In this document: positions 47,150 through 58,839 of the stretch, in pieces
Numbering within the stretch: position 1 is the stretch's first letter
Layout of the letters: the number at the start of each line of letters is the position of its first letter
From: Vesta saturnalis
Lineage: Eukaryota; Arthropoda; Insecta; Coleoptera; Lampyridae
Length of the DNA: 64,000 nucleotides
Assembly (NCBI GenBank): GCA_036346205.1
Contig: JARFJB010002199.1
Location: 392,001 to 456,000 of the forward strand
Reading direction: 5' to 3'
Position numbers and translations under genes: made by a program
The notes under the pieces: generated by a model
What the model saw: only the letters and a program-made list of their open reading frames with translations
What the model was told of the DNA's origin: nothing
The model's database searches: none

Positions 47150-47335
47150 CGTGTTGTTAATAATTCACCTCTAAGTAGGCAACTTAACGTGCATTTCGTG
47201 TAGCGTGTGTTGCATATCTAGTTGCATAAAAACATGCATCTAATTATTTTAATTCGAACTCGTACACATTTCGTTTGCTCATTCAATCTAGACATGTTCT
47301 TGCGCAATAGATCACCTTAGAGTCGTTTTTGGTTG
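47150..47335 (-). repeat. Long direct repeat (pair with 45280-45470)
   Basis: See 45280-45470. It lies upstream of copia 3 gag in the sense of transcription, as a 5' LTR or leader would. Confidence 0.6.
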
Positions 47336-47635
47336 AGTTAACCTTTATGCACATAGTAAGGTACTCGGGTGCCTTTTGCGTAGCAATCTATTTTAAGTCG
47401 ATTGTACATAAAAACAGCGATGTTCATATACCAAAAAAATTTAATTTACACCAAAACATAATTTTATACCTCAAACACATGCATGAGGTACCGGGGTACC
47501 TACTTTAATTTGCATGGAAATAGCTTATAAGTGCTATATAAAATATTATGTGGATAAGGGAAATACAAGTATTTAGAGTACAATTTATGGTAAAAAAATT
47601 TATTATTTATAAAGAAGCCAAATTTTTTACAATAT

Positions 47636-49408
47636 GATTTATACAGTACATTCCAAACATTTTGTAATGGATTCGGAATGCTCGTTACAAACTGGCTGTT
47701 TGCATTCTTCACAGCATTTCCGCGTTTTTCTTTGGAACAAAGCTGTTGAACAACAGACAAAGCAGCTACCTACGTTCTTAGGTCTACCAGAAGCATCTCT
47801 TGGTGTTGCTACCGTTGTAGGATTTGAAAGAACCGCAACTGGATATCCTAATATTGGCTCTATCCCAGATCTGGTTGCAAAATGCTTCAAAAAGGTCGGT
47901 TTTTTTGAACGCAACTCAACTGCGTCCATCGATAATTGCTTTCCCAAATCTCCCTAGAAAGTTCGTCTGCTATGGGTTGACCTGGTAGTGGCAGGGTTAT
48001 TTTCTGAGTAGATAATGTAAGCTGCTAAGGCAGCTACGTCCAGAATGTTGTAAAACATGGCATGTGGCCAACGCAAGGTCTTACGTTTAGTTGAATAGTG
48101 GGTAACCATTTTATCCATATTGTCTACTCCGCCCTTGCTCGAATTGTAGTAGATTATAATTTCGGGCTTTTGTTTTAGTCCAGTGATGTTGTTGGTACTA
48201 TGCATTGGTTGAAAGCAATGTCACTATCCGCCTTCGGTACATACGAGCAAATGGTGATTTTACCATCCTCGCTAAACCCGGAATATCGAGGTCTCTTCCA
48301 CCGTCTCCTTACTTTTTCATTTCTTTTGGAATACAGGCCTTATTTTACTTTAGAGTTCTTACGAGATAACTATTCCAGGAGAGTAATAATGGAGCCAAAG
48401 GTAATGCAGTAAAAAAATTGTCCATCGATGTATTCTGTCCAGAGCCTCTGAATTGATAACACAGATCCTTAACTACTCGTTGTTCTTGGTCGTTTTCGGG
48501 GCCGTTTGGACCTTTGCCAGTGTAAATTTGTCCAGTAATTGGGCACGACGTTTGTGCATCGCACGCCCACCATATCTTTATGCCATATTTAGCAGGCTTG
48601 GACGGAATATATTGGGTAAATCTAGTCCTACCTCTAAACGGAAATAACTGCTCATCTGCAGTAACACACTCGCATGGTACATATTTGGGTTTGGAGTTTA
48701 ACATCAACCAAATATCTGTAATGGCTTCTGACTTGTCCGATTTCAGGTGCTCGTTTCTGGTGGCATCGTTATCAACGCGAATAAATCTGCTAATCACACA
48801 AAATCTGTTATTTCCCATTGTTGCCCTATACAGCATACAGTACGAATCAGATTTCCATAGCACTCGGTTATGCTCATTATTGGAATGGTGAACACCGATT
48901 GTTATCAAGATCCCAATATAAGCGTACAGTTCATCTTCTTTCAAATGTCTCCAATTCTTCCTGCGTTTATTGGGGTTTTGTGTGTTCTACTTCTCGTAGG
49001 CACCTTTAACTTTCCTGTTGGTTTCTCGTACAATTATATTTACTGTCATCTCGGAAGATATACATTTGAACGTATCGGCAACTGATAACAATTTTGTCGA
49101 TGACATGTGAATAATATTGTGTTTTTGCACACGAGTAGATGTCGATGGAGATTTCATCCATTTCGTGCCATCTTTAGCTACTAGAAAAGATTCCGGCACA
49201 GCATCGTTTCGGTCCTCAGCCTCTTCCTCTTCGACACCTGAAGAATTTTCTCCATCTGTATATCTACATCATCATATACATGTTCCACGTCGGACAGAGC
49301 TGATAAATTATCTGTTGCTTCCTGTAGTAGCCATTCGTCCTCAGAATCCTCATTGTTATATTCAGCATTACTAACACCAGACTCCTCATCGTCGATTAGG
49401 GATGCCAA
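47636..49408 (-). pseudogene. piggyBac transposase
   Basis: Acidic start MASLIDDEESGVSNAEYNNE; after frame changes ELYAYIGILITIGVHHSNNE and VLWKSDSYCMLYRATMGNNR; catalytic Asp residues in CVTADEQLFPFRGR, NTSMDNFFT and KGGVDNMDKMV; YSTKRKTLRWPHAMFYNILD; and a C-terminal Cys-rich domain CFVCC, RKCCEECKQPVC, KCLEC that binds DNA in this family. At least four frame changes or stops. Terminal repeats and TTAA borders were not found with confidence. Length is close to a full transposase. Confidence 0.9.
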
Positions 49409-49479
49409 ATATTCTTGTTGCTGTTCATAAGAAAGCCTAGAAATAAAAAATACCTTTCTAAAAGACTATCCCACTGTAG

Positions 49480-50731
49480 AAATTGTAAATAATGTTGTAT
49501 GGTGCCAGGTATAAAAAGACAATAAACTAATGAATATGTGTTGTAAATAGTATAACTGGTGTAAATAAATATGTTCTCATAACAGATCGTTAAACTAACT
49601 GGAGATACAAACCATTCACCCAAAAATAATGCCTTTGTCTCAGTCGGTTGATTAAAATGAGCCTATTCAATCCTTTGATTTGCTTAATTACCACAAATTC
49701 TGACCGATTATTTCCACTTAACATAAATATAGTAACTGCCATGTAACACTAATAAAAATGATCTCGGGCGCCAAGTTATTTTTTTAATTATGCTCGGAAT
49801 AACTAAACCGAGGTTGTTTACAATAAAAATTTACCAATGTAAAAATAAAAAAATATACAAACTATGTTTATTAAATATTTAAAGTTAGAATTATATAAAA
49901 TCTATCTGAAAATTAGCCTTATGCTAAGTAATCATTAAACTTATAAATATCTGTACAAAATATAATACATCTTCTTGAGAACCCCTGGTATTATAAAAAA
50001 TAAATGCAGAAATGCAAACCAAGGTGATGTAATCCTTGTGTCAATGTTGCGCAATATATTGCAATAATAATGCTTTACGTAGTAAACCACACCCAAAATG
50101 GAATTTTATTTCTTATAAATTGATCTTCTTGAAATTGAATAAAACAATATTTATTGCATTCTTTTGAAATTCAGATAAAAATTGAGATCTACATTTAGAT
50201 CAGCATTAAAAACAAAACGCAATCATAAAATGAAAGCGTACGTAACAATAGAATTAATTGTGCAATCAAAAGCGGTAAAATTAAAAGTGTAAAAGTAAAA
50301 AAAAGAAAGTAAAAGTGCCTGAAAAGAGCAAATGTTTTAATTTTTTGTATTACGAGTTAAATATATCTTACCATTAAATCAATGGTACTTTTCACAAAAT
50401 TTAGGTGGAAGCCCAAGAATTGCTTCCTAAACAACACAACATTCATCAGGAAGTGAAAAAATGGACGCTTTAGATATCAAATGATGACGCGTTGCGCGAA
50501 AATATTTGCGCAAAGAATTAAGTCAACGATACGAGCACAAAATTTAAAGAGGTGGGAGTATAGATCCTTAAGAAGATATGCACTTAAGTTACACCAAAAT
50601 GCAAATTAAGTTGCCTACCACATGTATATAAATCACTAATAATTAACATTTTGTTTCTTATATTTATAACTAAATGAACGAAGAACATAAATTACGGTAT
50701 ATTTTAATACAACTCAAAATGGGTTGTTACA
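49480..50731 (-). repeat. Family A repeat, copy 3
   Basis: On the minus strand starts TGTAACAACCCATTTTGAG (from 50731), as copy 1 does, and runs to about 49480 through ACTTGGCGCCCGAGATCA and the TTTGTCTCAGTCGGTTGATT region. Lies directly 5' of the piggyBac gene in its sense. Confidence 0.8.
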
Positions 50732-51125
50732 AAATTCCATTTTTTACCAAAATAATGAAAAGATAATTACATAGTCATTAGTAATGACCATTTAATTTGA
50801 AATTTTAAATTACGAAATATTCTTTGGGCTTTGTATAATATTTATTTGGAAATAAATTTATTGAAATGATAATTCCCATTCATTACTCAACAATTAGTAA
50901 TGACTATATAATTAGAAAATTTAAATATTCTTGGGGCTTTGTAGAATATTTACTTGGAACTTTACGGGTGGGGCGCAAAACGGCATTATTCTTATTATGG
51001 AGATATTTCAAAAAGAAAACAAGCTAACTGCTTAAAAAATATAGTACATTTTAATTTCGTGCCTAATAAACCAGATTTTGGTAAAATAAACCAAAAAATA
51101 TTGATTTTCCTATGCAAACCAACTG

Positions 51126-51143
51126 TAGGTACCCGGGTACCTA
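51126..51143. repeat. 18-bp perfect palindrome
   Basis: TAGGTACCCGGGTACCTA. Near-copies AGGTACCGGGGTACCT (47486-47501) and AGGTACTCGGGTGCCT (47359-47374) lie near copia 3 and piggyBac. Confidence 0.95.
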
Positions 51144-51189
51144 ACTATACGGGATAAGTATAAAAATTGTGCATGAACATGAAGGTTAA

Positions 51190-51790
51190 GAAGGTGTATG
51201 TATCATACAATATTGCTTGTAAATTTAAAAAAAAAGTGCTATACAATTTGTATGACAAGTTATGAAAAAACTATTATATTAATGTTTGGGATGTTTGCTT
51301 TTTTCAGGTACTTTTATTTTTTATTTACTGCACCTTTACTGTTACTTTTCACACGTTTTATACACATCTACGAAATTAATTATTTTATCGTTAATCTAAG
51401 TTACGGTATTAGTACGATTAGCCAAGAGTGAGATTAATTCATTTGTGAATTATTAAGCATACAAATCCAAATTTATTTCAACCTAAAGCAATGTTACGCA
51501 AAAATTTTCCAAAACGCTGACACAGCAGGCATCCATTTCGTTATCTACAGTGTGACCAAGAATAAGGTATTCTGATTCCATTAATTACTCACAACATTAA
51601 GTATTCATTAGGTTATAACGTTACTAACATTAGCATTAAGCTATTCCGTTTATAATTAAATATAGGGCGTGTAATAAATTTATTATTGTAGAAATTTCTT
51701 TTAACTTTATTGTATAATGGTTTACTTGTTTATTACATATTTAAAAACAAGATGGCGTTCGAGTATTTAACTGTTAGTTTCAGAAAGAAG
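51190..51790 (+). repeat. Family A-related repeat (subfamily), second copy
   Basis: Aligns in order with 45471-46200 (TTTTTTCAGGTACTTTTATT, AAATTTTCCAAAACGCTGA, ACTGTTAGTTTCAG). Noncoding. Confidence 0.55.
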
Positions 51791-51949
51791 CAACTTCGAT
51801 TTTAAAGCGAACATATCTAGGTACATGTAAATATTTTTTGGTTAGTAAGGCAAATCGATAATTTTATGAACCTAGTCCACTTTAATCTACGATTGAGCAA
51901 AAGACACAAAATCTTCTATTTATTACCCAAACTGTTAAATAGCTAAAAT

Positions 51950-52014
51950 TTCCACCGCTGGAAATTATTTCCATCAAATTTATTGATGGCGGCAATATCC
52001 ATTTTATCACTCAT
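51950..52014 (-). pseudogene. copia gag start
   Basis: From ATG 52014: MSDKMDIAAINKFDGNNFQR then WKF and a stop; matches the gag start of copia 2. Only this fragment remains. Confidence 0.75.
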
Positions 52015-52406
52015 CTTGCGTTCTATCTAATCTGCCTAATCTTAGAGTAGGTAAAAAAATTCCTTGTTTCAGGTTGGAATATAGGAAAACTATAATAAGG
52101 ATAGATCACAGAAAAACTGTATTATACATTCATTCTTATTAATTATCGTAAACATATTAGTAAAATTGAATTAATGATTATAATTTTATAACTTACTATC
52201 GTGGAGCTTTGCTCCGCGCTATGGTCACAACCGTTTACGATATTTATTTAAAGGTAAAATTTTTCTTATAAAAAAATATAAAACATAGTGGATACTCTAT
52301 TTAAAAATATAAATTTTAAAAATTTCAAAATTCGGGAAAATCAAAATTATGAATGAATCGAATGTACCTATTTTATTGGTCTAAAACCATCTTCGCATTA
52401 TTGCCT

Positions 52407-53533
52407 TATAAATAAGATAATAATGGTGCCAGGTATAATGTTGTGGTTTAAAAGCACCAGGTGTAAATAATTTAATAAATAAATGGGTGTAAATGTTCTC
52501 AAAACAAATCGTTAAAATAACCAGAGATCCAAAACACTCAATAAAATATAATGCCGTTGTCTCAGTCGGAAGATTAAAGTAGGCCGGTTCAATCTTTTTG
52601 ATTTGCTTAATTACCACAAATTCTGCTTGGTTATTTCCACTTAACATCAATATAGTAACTGCAATGTAACAATAATAAAAATTATCTCGGACGCCAAGTT
52701 ATTTTTTTGATTATACTCGGAATAACTAAACCGAGGATACCATAAAAATTCACCAAAATGTCAAAATAAAAAAATATACAAACTATGTTTATTAAATATT
52801 TAAATTTAGAATTATATAAAATATATCTTAAAACTAGTTGTAATAGCCTTAAATTACTAAATTATTAGAATATAATTACCTGTCTGAAAATTTTGTACTC
52901 AACTTTTTGGTAACATCTGGTATTTAAACGACTACGGAAATGTAAACCAAAGGTGATGTAATCTTTACACCAATATTGCGCAATATATCGTAATAACAAT
53001 GCTGTACGTTGTAAACCATACCAAAGTTGAATTTTACTTCTTATAAATTTGTCTCCATGAATTTGAATAATCCAGTGTTTATTGAATTCTCTCGAAAGTT
53101 CAAATAAAAAATGGGATCTAAATTTAGATCTGAATTAAATGTAAAATTGCAATCATAAGCATCGAAAATACCAAAAGTGGTAAAAATGCCAAAAGTAAAA
53201 GTAAAAGTGAGTAAAAAAAAAGTAAAAGTGCCATTAAATCAATGGCACCTTTCACAAAATTTAGGTGGAAACCCAAAAATGGCTTCCTAATCAACATCAA
53301 GTAATGCTTAAAGGACGCTTAGGATGTCAGGTGATATAGCGGTACGCAAAAATAAGTGCAGAAAAAATAATTCACGATATGGAAGTATAAACCCTTACGA
53401 AAACATGCAACTTAAGTTACACCAAAATGTAAATTAAGTTGCCTACCACAACTTATAAATCATTAATTATTAAAAACCCTTTTTTCTTATATTTTACAAC
53501 TAACTGAACGAAGAACGTAAAAGACTCGTTATA
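52407..53533 (-). repeat. Family A repeat, copy 4
   Basis: Left end TATAAATAAG, right end CGTTATA, with GCCT on both sides (52403-52406, 53534-53537), a second 4-bp target duplication for the family. A minus-strand frame MLSGNNQAEFVVIKQIKK occurs near its 3' part and is partly kept in copy 3. Confidence 0.82.
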
Positions 53534-53635
53534 GCCTTTCTCATGAAAACTTTTTTGAGCACATCGGTTGGATGGTTTCAAATCTATAACGGACATAGTT
53601 AGAACAATTTTTGTGTTTTATAGATATAGATTTTT

Positions 53636-54185
53636 GGCTTAAAATTAATAATCCAATTTATTGAATTTGATTTAATTAGATATGCGGATAGTGAAATATC
53701 GATGTATACATAAATTATTATTATTGTGAAAATGATTATGATCACTAGATCTCTGGTATAACAATAATAGATTTTTTGAATTATGATTTGAATAGTTAAT
53801 CATTTCGGAAAAAACCTTAAGAATGGTGGGATTCCTGCTAATGCCAGGAAATTGAGGACAAATATTATTTTAATTATTGGATAAAAATTTAATTTTTGGA
53901 TTAATTGATTAATAAAATAAATTTTATTTTTATTTAAAATTAAAATTACTTTGCTTGTTAACAAAGTAAATTAATCATGTTGTTTGTAAATAAATTATTG
54001 CATCAATTATTCATCCTATGTGGTTAATTGATGAATAAGCTATAATTTTTCGTATTCTGATTTGATTTAATACTGTTAATCCTCTTACAATTATTGCTAT
54101 TAGAATAACTATTCCTATAAAAGATTAAAATTTAATATTTAATATAGGGGCAAATTTCTGTCATGTTAGTATTGAGGAATTACAA
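53636..54185 (-). pseudogene. ND2: Nuclear mitochondrial insertion: ND2 fragment
   Basis: With the invertebrate mitochondrial code the minus strand reads MAYSSINHMGWM (54040 region), then after a small frame break KIYFINQLIQKLNFYPMIK, NFLALAGIPPFLRFFPKWLT, LVIMIIFTMMMIYVYI and NSMNWIINF, the middle to end of insect NADH dehydrogenase subunit 2. TGA in FFPKW and ATA codons make sense only as Trp and Met, so it came from mtDNA and is not expressed. Flanking mitochondrial tRNAs are not seen. Confidence 0.88.
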
Positions 54186-55048
54186 AACGCCATAGCATAG
54201 TGAACACCATCTTCGAGAGTAAATTTATTCTTAGAAAACAAGAGACAACATTTTCAGCACCTATTTATTATGAGACTTCGGAGACTATCATCTATCTCCG
54301 TCATCAGTCAAATTAAAACTAAATTGAAATAAAAACATTCCATTTACTTATTGATATTTTTAATAACCTTAAGATGGAGGTAGTTCAACAATCAATAAAT
54401 ACAGACTATTTATGTCATTTAAAATGTTGCTGTATTTATTGTTGATATGTTATCAACTTTTCAGCGTCCTGCCCAATCAGTAATACCCGTATGTACACCA
54501 CTGGAAATAGTTGGGATTACTAAATGGGATAAGTGGAGAATAGCTTTTTTGAAGTAAGCGGGCCACTTCAATCAATCTGGATCACCCTGTATATTCTTAA
54601 CAATAACCTTTTAATTTTTTGTACATTTTTCCTAAAATTAAGTTAATACACTAGATGGCATTAGAAATGATTATTGGTATAAGAGTTGTCCAGGACACCA
54701 ATAAATTTTAATCTACATATAATGAATATTATTCTAATTCCCGTAAGTAAGGTTTAATCATACGCCTACCTTTTCGTCGCCCTTAGACAAGGAAAGACTA
54801 ACCTAAGTTGTTGCCGAATAACATAACCTTAGACAAGGAAAGAGAGTTTTTAACCTAATCTAAGAACATAACCAACATCTTGTTGTTTATGCCGTATAAC
54901 CTCGTCGCTAACTTCACATACTTCAAAAAAGTTACGTGAAGCTTAGAATATAAAATACCTATATTCTAAGCATGAAAATTATAGTTTAGTATCTCAGACA
55001 ACCACTCTGTTATTACAACATAAATATTATCAAGACAGATCCATAGAA
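54186..55048. promoter_or_regulatory. 5' flank of third zinc-finger gene
   Basis: No gene. Two features lie close to the start: the direct repeat CCTTAGACAAGGAAAGA (about 54781 and 54829) and a perfect hairpin GCTTAGAATATA/TATATTCTAAGC (54941-54971). TCAGACAACC near 54996 could be an initiator; no TATA is obvious. Confidence 0.35.
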
Positions 55049-56524
55049 ATGTCTTATAAGATTGATAGCAAACTTATAAAACTCGAACCTCAAGAGGAGC
55101 AAAACTTAAACACACTTCTAACCCAACAAATTCTTATGATAAACAGTGATATAAAACAAGAATTTGCTGATCATTCCCACACTGTACCATTTGACAAGGA
55201 AGTTAACTTTATTGCAAATATTAAAGAGGAAGACAACTCTTATTCAATTAACTACCCTAGTACAGTTGATGCAGATCATAAACAAAATTATGTAGAACAT
55301 GCTGTAGATGTACCAATGAATGAATGTTATTCTTCGATAAAAGTGCAACAGAATTTGAAAAATCATCCTTCAATAAAAAGGAAAAGTGGGTTAAAAATGC
55401 ATAGTGTAAAGCACACTTCAGGTTCTGAATACAAATGCGACCATTGTAATTATGTTACAAAATGGAAACAACTTTTAAAACTGCATAGTATAAAACACAC
55501 TTCAAGTTCTGAATATAAATGTGGCCAATGTGATTATGTTACAAAATGGAAAATGTATTTAAAACAACATAGTCAAATTCACGCAAGTTCTGAATACAAA
55601 TGTAACCAGTGCGATTATGTTACAAAATGGAAGCATGGTTTAAAACTGCATAGTATAAAGCACACTTCATGTTCTGAATACAAATGTTACCGTTGTGACT
55701 ATGTAACAAAACAAAAAGGTCACTTAAAACTGCATTTTCAAAAACACACTTCAAGTTCTGAATACAAATGTGGTCAATGTGATTATGTTACAAAATGGAA
55801 ACGAGGTTTAAAACAACATGATGCAGTTCATTCATCAAGTTTCAAATACAGATGTAATCAATGCAACTATATAACAAACCATAAAAGTAATTTGAAACAG
55901 CATAGTATAAAGCACACTTCAAGTTCTGAATACAAATGCGACCTATGTGATTATGTTACAAAATGGAAACAAAGTTTAAAACTGCATATTATAAAACACA
56001 CTTCCAGTTCTGAATATAAATGTGGCCAGTGTGATTATGCAACAAAATGGAAACATAATTTAAAACAACATGGTGTAATTCATACATCAAGTGCTGAATA
56101 CAGATGTGATCAATGTGCCTATACAACATATCAGAAAGGTAATTTGAAACAGCATAGTATAAAGCACACTTCAAGTTCTGAATACAAATGCGACCTATGT
56201 AATTTTGTTACCAAATGGAAACAAAGTTTACAACTGCATATTATAAAGCACACTTCAAGTTCTGAATTTAAATGTGGTCAATGTGATTATGCTACAAAAT
56301 GGAAACATAATTTAAAACAACATGGTGTAATTCACACATCAAGTTCTGAATACAGATGTGATCAATGCAACTATACAACAAATCAGAAAGGTAATTTGAA
56401 ACAGCATAGTATAAAGCACACTTCAAGTTCTGAATACAAATGCGACCTATGTAATTTTGTTACAAAATGGAAAAAAAGCTTAAAACTGCATAGTATAAAG
56501 CACACATTAAGTTTTGAATACTGA
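55049..56524 (+). CDS. C2H2 zinc-finger protein, 13 fingers (paralogue 3)
   Basis: A 491-residue single-exon protein closest to paralogue 1 (MSYKIDSKLIKLEPQEEQNL). The acidic N-terminus keeps LIKLEP, DIKQE and NIKEED (psi-K-x-E). A half finger without cysteines (IKRKSGLKMHSVKH) precedes 13 C2H2 fingers from about residue 129. Fingers 7-9 and 10-12 are a nearly identical 252-bp tandem duplication (units start at 55931, 56183 and 56435), finger 13 beginning a third copy. Linkers are TSSSE almost throughout. Translation stops where AGA became TGA just before the first Cys of finger 14. Probably a nuclear DNA-binding protein; target unknown. Confidence 0.87.
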   Translation: MSYKIDSKLIKLEPQEEQNLNTLLTQQILMINSDIKQEFADHSHTVPFDKEVNFIANIKEEDNSYSINYPSTVDADHKQNYVEHAVDVPMNECYSSIKVQQNLKNHPSIKRKSGLKMHSVKHTSGSEYKCDHCNYVTKWKQLLKLHSIKHTSSSEYKCGQCDYVTKWKMYLKQHSQIHASSEYKCNQCDYVTKWKHGLKLHSIKHTSCSEYKCYRCDYVTKQKGHLKLHFQKHTSSSEYKCGQCDYVTKWKRGLKQHDAVHSSSFKYRCNQCNYITNHKSNLKQHSIKHTSSSEYKCDLCDYVTKWKQSLKLHIIKHTSSSEYKCGQCDYATKWKHNLKQHGVIHTSSAEYRCDQCAYTTYQKGNLKQHSIKHTSSSEYKCDLCNFVTKWKQSLQLHIIKHTSSSEFKCGQCDYATKWKHNLKQHGVIHTSSSEYRCDQCNYTTNQKGNLKQHSIKHTSSSEYKCDLCNFVTKWKKSLKLHSIKHTLSFEY

Positions 56525-56660
56525 TGTGATCAATGCAACTATAGAATAAACCAGAAAGGTAATTTGAACAGTACAGTATACAGCACACTCCAAGTCTTGA
56601 ATACAAATACGACCAATGTAATTATGTTACAAAATGGCAACTAAGTTTAAAACTGTATGT
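56525..56660 (+). pseudogene. Decayed zinc-finger tail of paralogue 3
   Basis: CDQCNYRINQKGNLN follows the stop, then a one-base loss and a last finger missing its first Cys; the array ends where gypsy sequence begins. Confidence 0.8.
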
Positions 56661-56679
56661 AGTTCAGCAATTGCATTGG

Positions 56680-57290
56680 TTGAACCACCCACATTATTTG
56701 TACACGTATCTACTGATTGTAAACCAATTGCAACAAAATCTAGAAAATTTAGCCAAGAAGTACGAAATCAGAAGACTGCTTAAAGAAGGAATAGTTGAAA
56801 GTAGCAATTCACCATGGAGAGCACAAGTTGTTATGAATGAAAACTATAAGATAAGAATGGTGGTGATGCTTACCTATTATCAAATATAGAGGAACGTGTT
56901 AGGACGATTGGTAATTACAAATATTTTAGTACTGTATCGGTCTTGGAAGTGTGTATCAACAGATACCTATTGTACAAGAGGAAAAACATACTGTGTTTGA
57001 AGCAAATGGCAAACCATATCACTTTTTTCGTATACCATTTGGTGTTACAAATGGAGTTGCAGCTTTTCAAGAGTTTTGGATGAAATGGAAAGTTGGAAGG
57101 TGTCTACGCGTATCTTGATGATGTGACAGTTTGCGGAAAATCTAAAGAGAAACATAAAATTTACGGAATTGGTAAAGAAATACAATTTAACAATCAATGA
57201 GGAGAAAAGTTTATTCAATCAAAAATCAATCAAGACTGGAATATCTTATTGAGATTTCTACGTTAAAACCTGACCCATGTAATTTACGTC
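56680..57290 (+). pseudogene. Ty3/gypsy RT fragment
   Basis: LLKEGIVESSNSPWRAQVVM, NYKYFSTV, IPIVQEEKHTVFEANGKPYH, FFRIPFGVTNGVAAFQ, the catalytic YAYLDDVTVCGKSKE and YNLTINEEKSLF follow each other over several frames. A different gypsy lineage from the copy at 5.6-13 kb. It truncates the finger tail of paralogue 3. Confidence 0.85.
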
Positions 57291-57889
57291 CTCATGTTAA
57301 TGCTAAATTGTATTGATTCAATAAACGGTAAAATCATGCCAACCGATGGGTACCAAATTTGGAACTTAATCTTCCTTGAAAGGAAAGATATTAAGACATA
57401 AAGTGATACCTTCTTAAATTTTGTTGAAAGAAAATACTTATTAAATTGAAATAAGTAATCTATACTGCAATTTATTGCAATGATAAATTATAATAATTAT
57501 TTACCCAGGCTAGCTCTGTAAGGTATTAATGTAAGATAATACTAATTTACATTCAATATGAATGGTTTGTAATTTGACATAACCTTAATGAATGTAATGT
57601 CATTAGGAAGCTCAAGACTTATTTCGAATAACAGTTATTGATATGCTCAGATGTGAATGAAAATGCAATTCAATATTCGTTCGCTTTGTTAGATTATGAA
57701 TCGAACTATCTCAATATTACTTTACATTAACTCACTTTAATTGTAAACCCATTAATCTAAATTTATAAACGTTATTAATGATTAATATTTAAAACGAAAT
57801 ACAAAAATAATGTGTACTTGTAAATGTAGTCAATAGAATGAGCACCCCCACCTTATCACTTTTAATCAAATAATTGAAGGCATAAGTCA
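57291..57889. other. No gene recognised
   Basis: AT-rich; nothing supported. Confidence 0.45.
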
Positions 57890-58200
57890 CGGATTGGCTT
57901 GTTTCTTTGTTTGTGGCGCCATCTAGTAATGTATTTTTAAAACTAAGGGATATGTTATGTCATAGAGATTAATCGTGGCTCCACTTAGTGGTATATTCTT
58001 TAAAATGGATGTAATTGTTATTGTATTGTTATGGCGGGAACACTGAAATAGATATAGCTCCGGAACTTGTTCTCGGGTTTTCGGTCCCATTGTAGGGCCC
58101 CCTTGTTTATTATGCGGGAAAATATAAAATTTGAAGTAGTATTCTAGCAATGAGACCACATACCATCTCATAAGCCAAGTTTGTGCAATAATACGCAAAT
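57890..58200. repeat. Family B fragment, copy 4
   Basis: CCACTTAGTGGTATATTCTT (57980) and ATGGCGGGAACACTGAAA match the block at 19.29 kb; GGAACTTGTTCTCGGGTTTT (58062) is a diverged unit. Confidence 0.6.
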
Positions 58201-58329
58201 TTTGTTTTTACATACTATAGCGAGTATTTCAACAGCTCAACCCGCCCAATTTTGAACCTAAATACCCCAATTTATAGGATTTAAAAAATTTTCCGAACTT
58301 TTACAATGTACCAGAAACAATCATGGGTG

Positions 58330-58700
58330 GGTTCAAGAAAATCCTCATGCGATACTTGTAAATAGTTATCCGTACAAATTTTCTATCAACGTATGGTCTG
58401 GTTTAGTTGGAAATACTTTAGTACTAACCTACCAGCTAGCTGGATGGTTAAATAGACCAACCTACTTAATTTTTTTTAATGTTGTTCCCAAGTTTTTAGA
58501 AGATGTCCCCCTTAGGGACAGTAATGTGATTCGTGCATGATGGAGCACCCCCTCATGCAGCTGTAGCAGTACGTCAACACCTAGATACGGAGTATCTTAA
58601 CCGTTAATAGGCGGATTCAGACCGTAACCATGGCCACCCAGGTCACCTGATATCAAAATCTAATTGATTTTTTGTGGGTATCATGCTTTGTTCAATTTAT
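58330..58700 (+). pseudogene. Mariner-like transposase fragment
   Basis: VQENPHAILVNSYPYKFSIN, VWSGLVGNTLVL, then VVPKFLEDVPLRDSNV and, in another frame, HDGAPPHAAVAVRQHLDTEY (second Asp) and PWPPRSPDIK (third Asp). Stops and frame changes throughout; a different subfamily from the element at 27-32 kb. Confidence 0.75.
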
Positions 58701-58839
58701 TCCGAATCCTGGTGGCAGGTAATGAAATCAGATAAAACCCTGAGCTTGATCACCCGATTAAGTATTTTTCACCCACGTGCAGGATAGTGTCATGTTCTTC
58801 AGTATTCAGCTCTAATCAATGAGCTATTTGACTTGTTTT

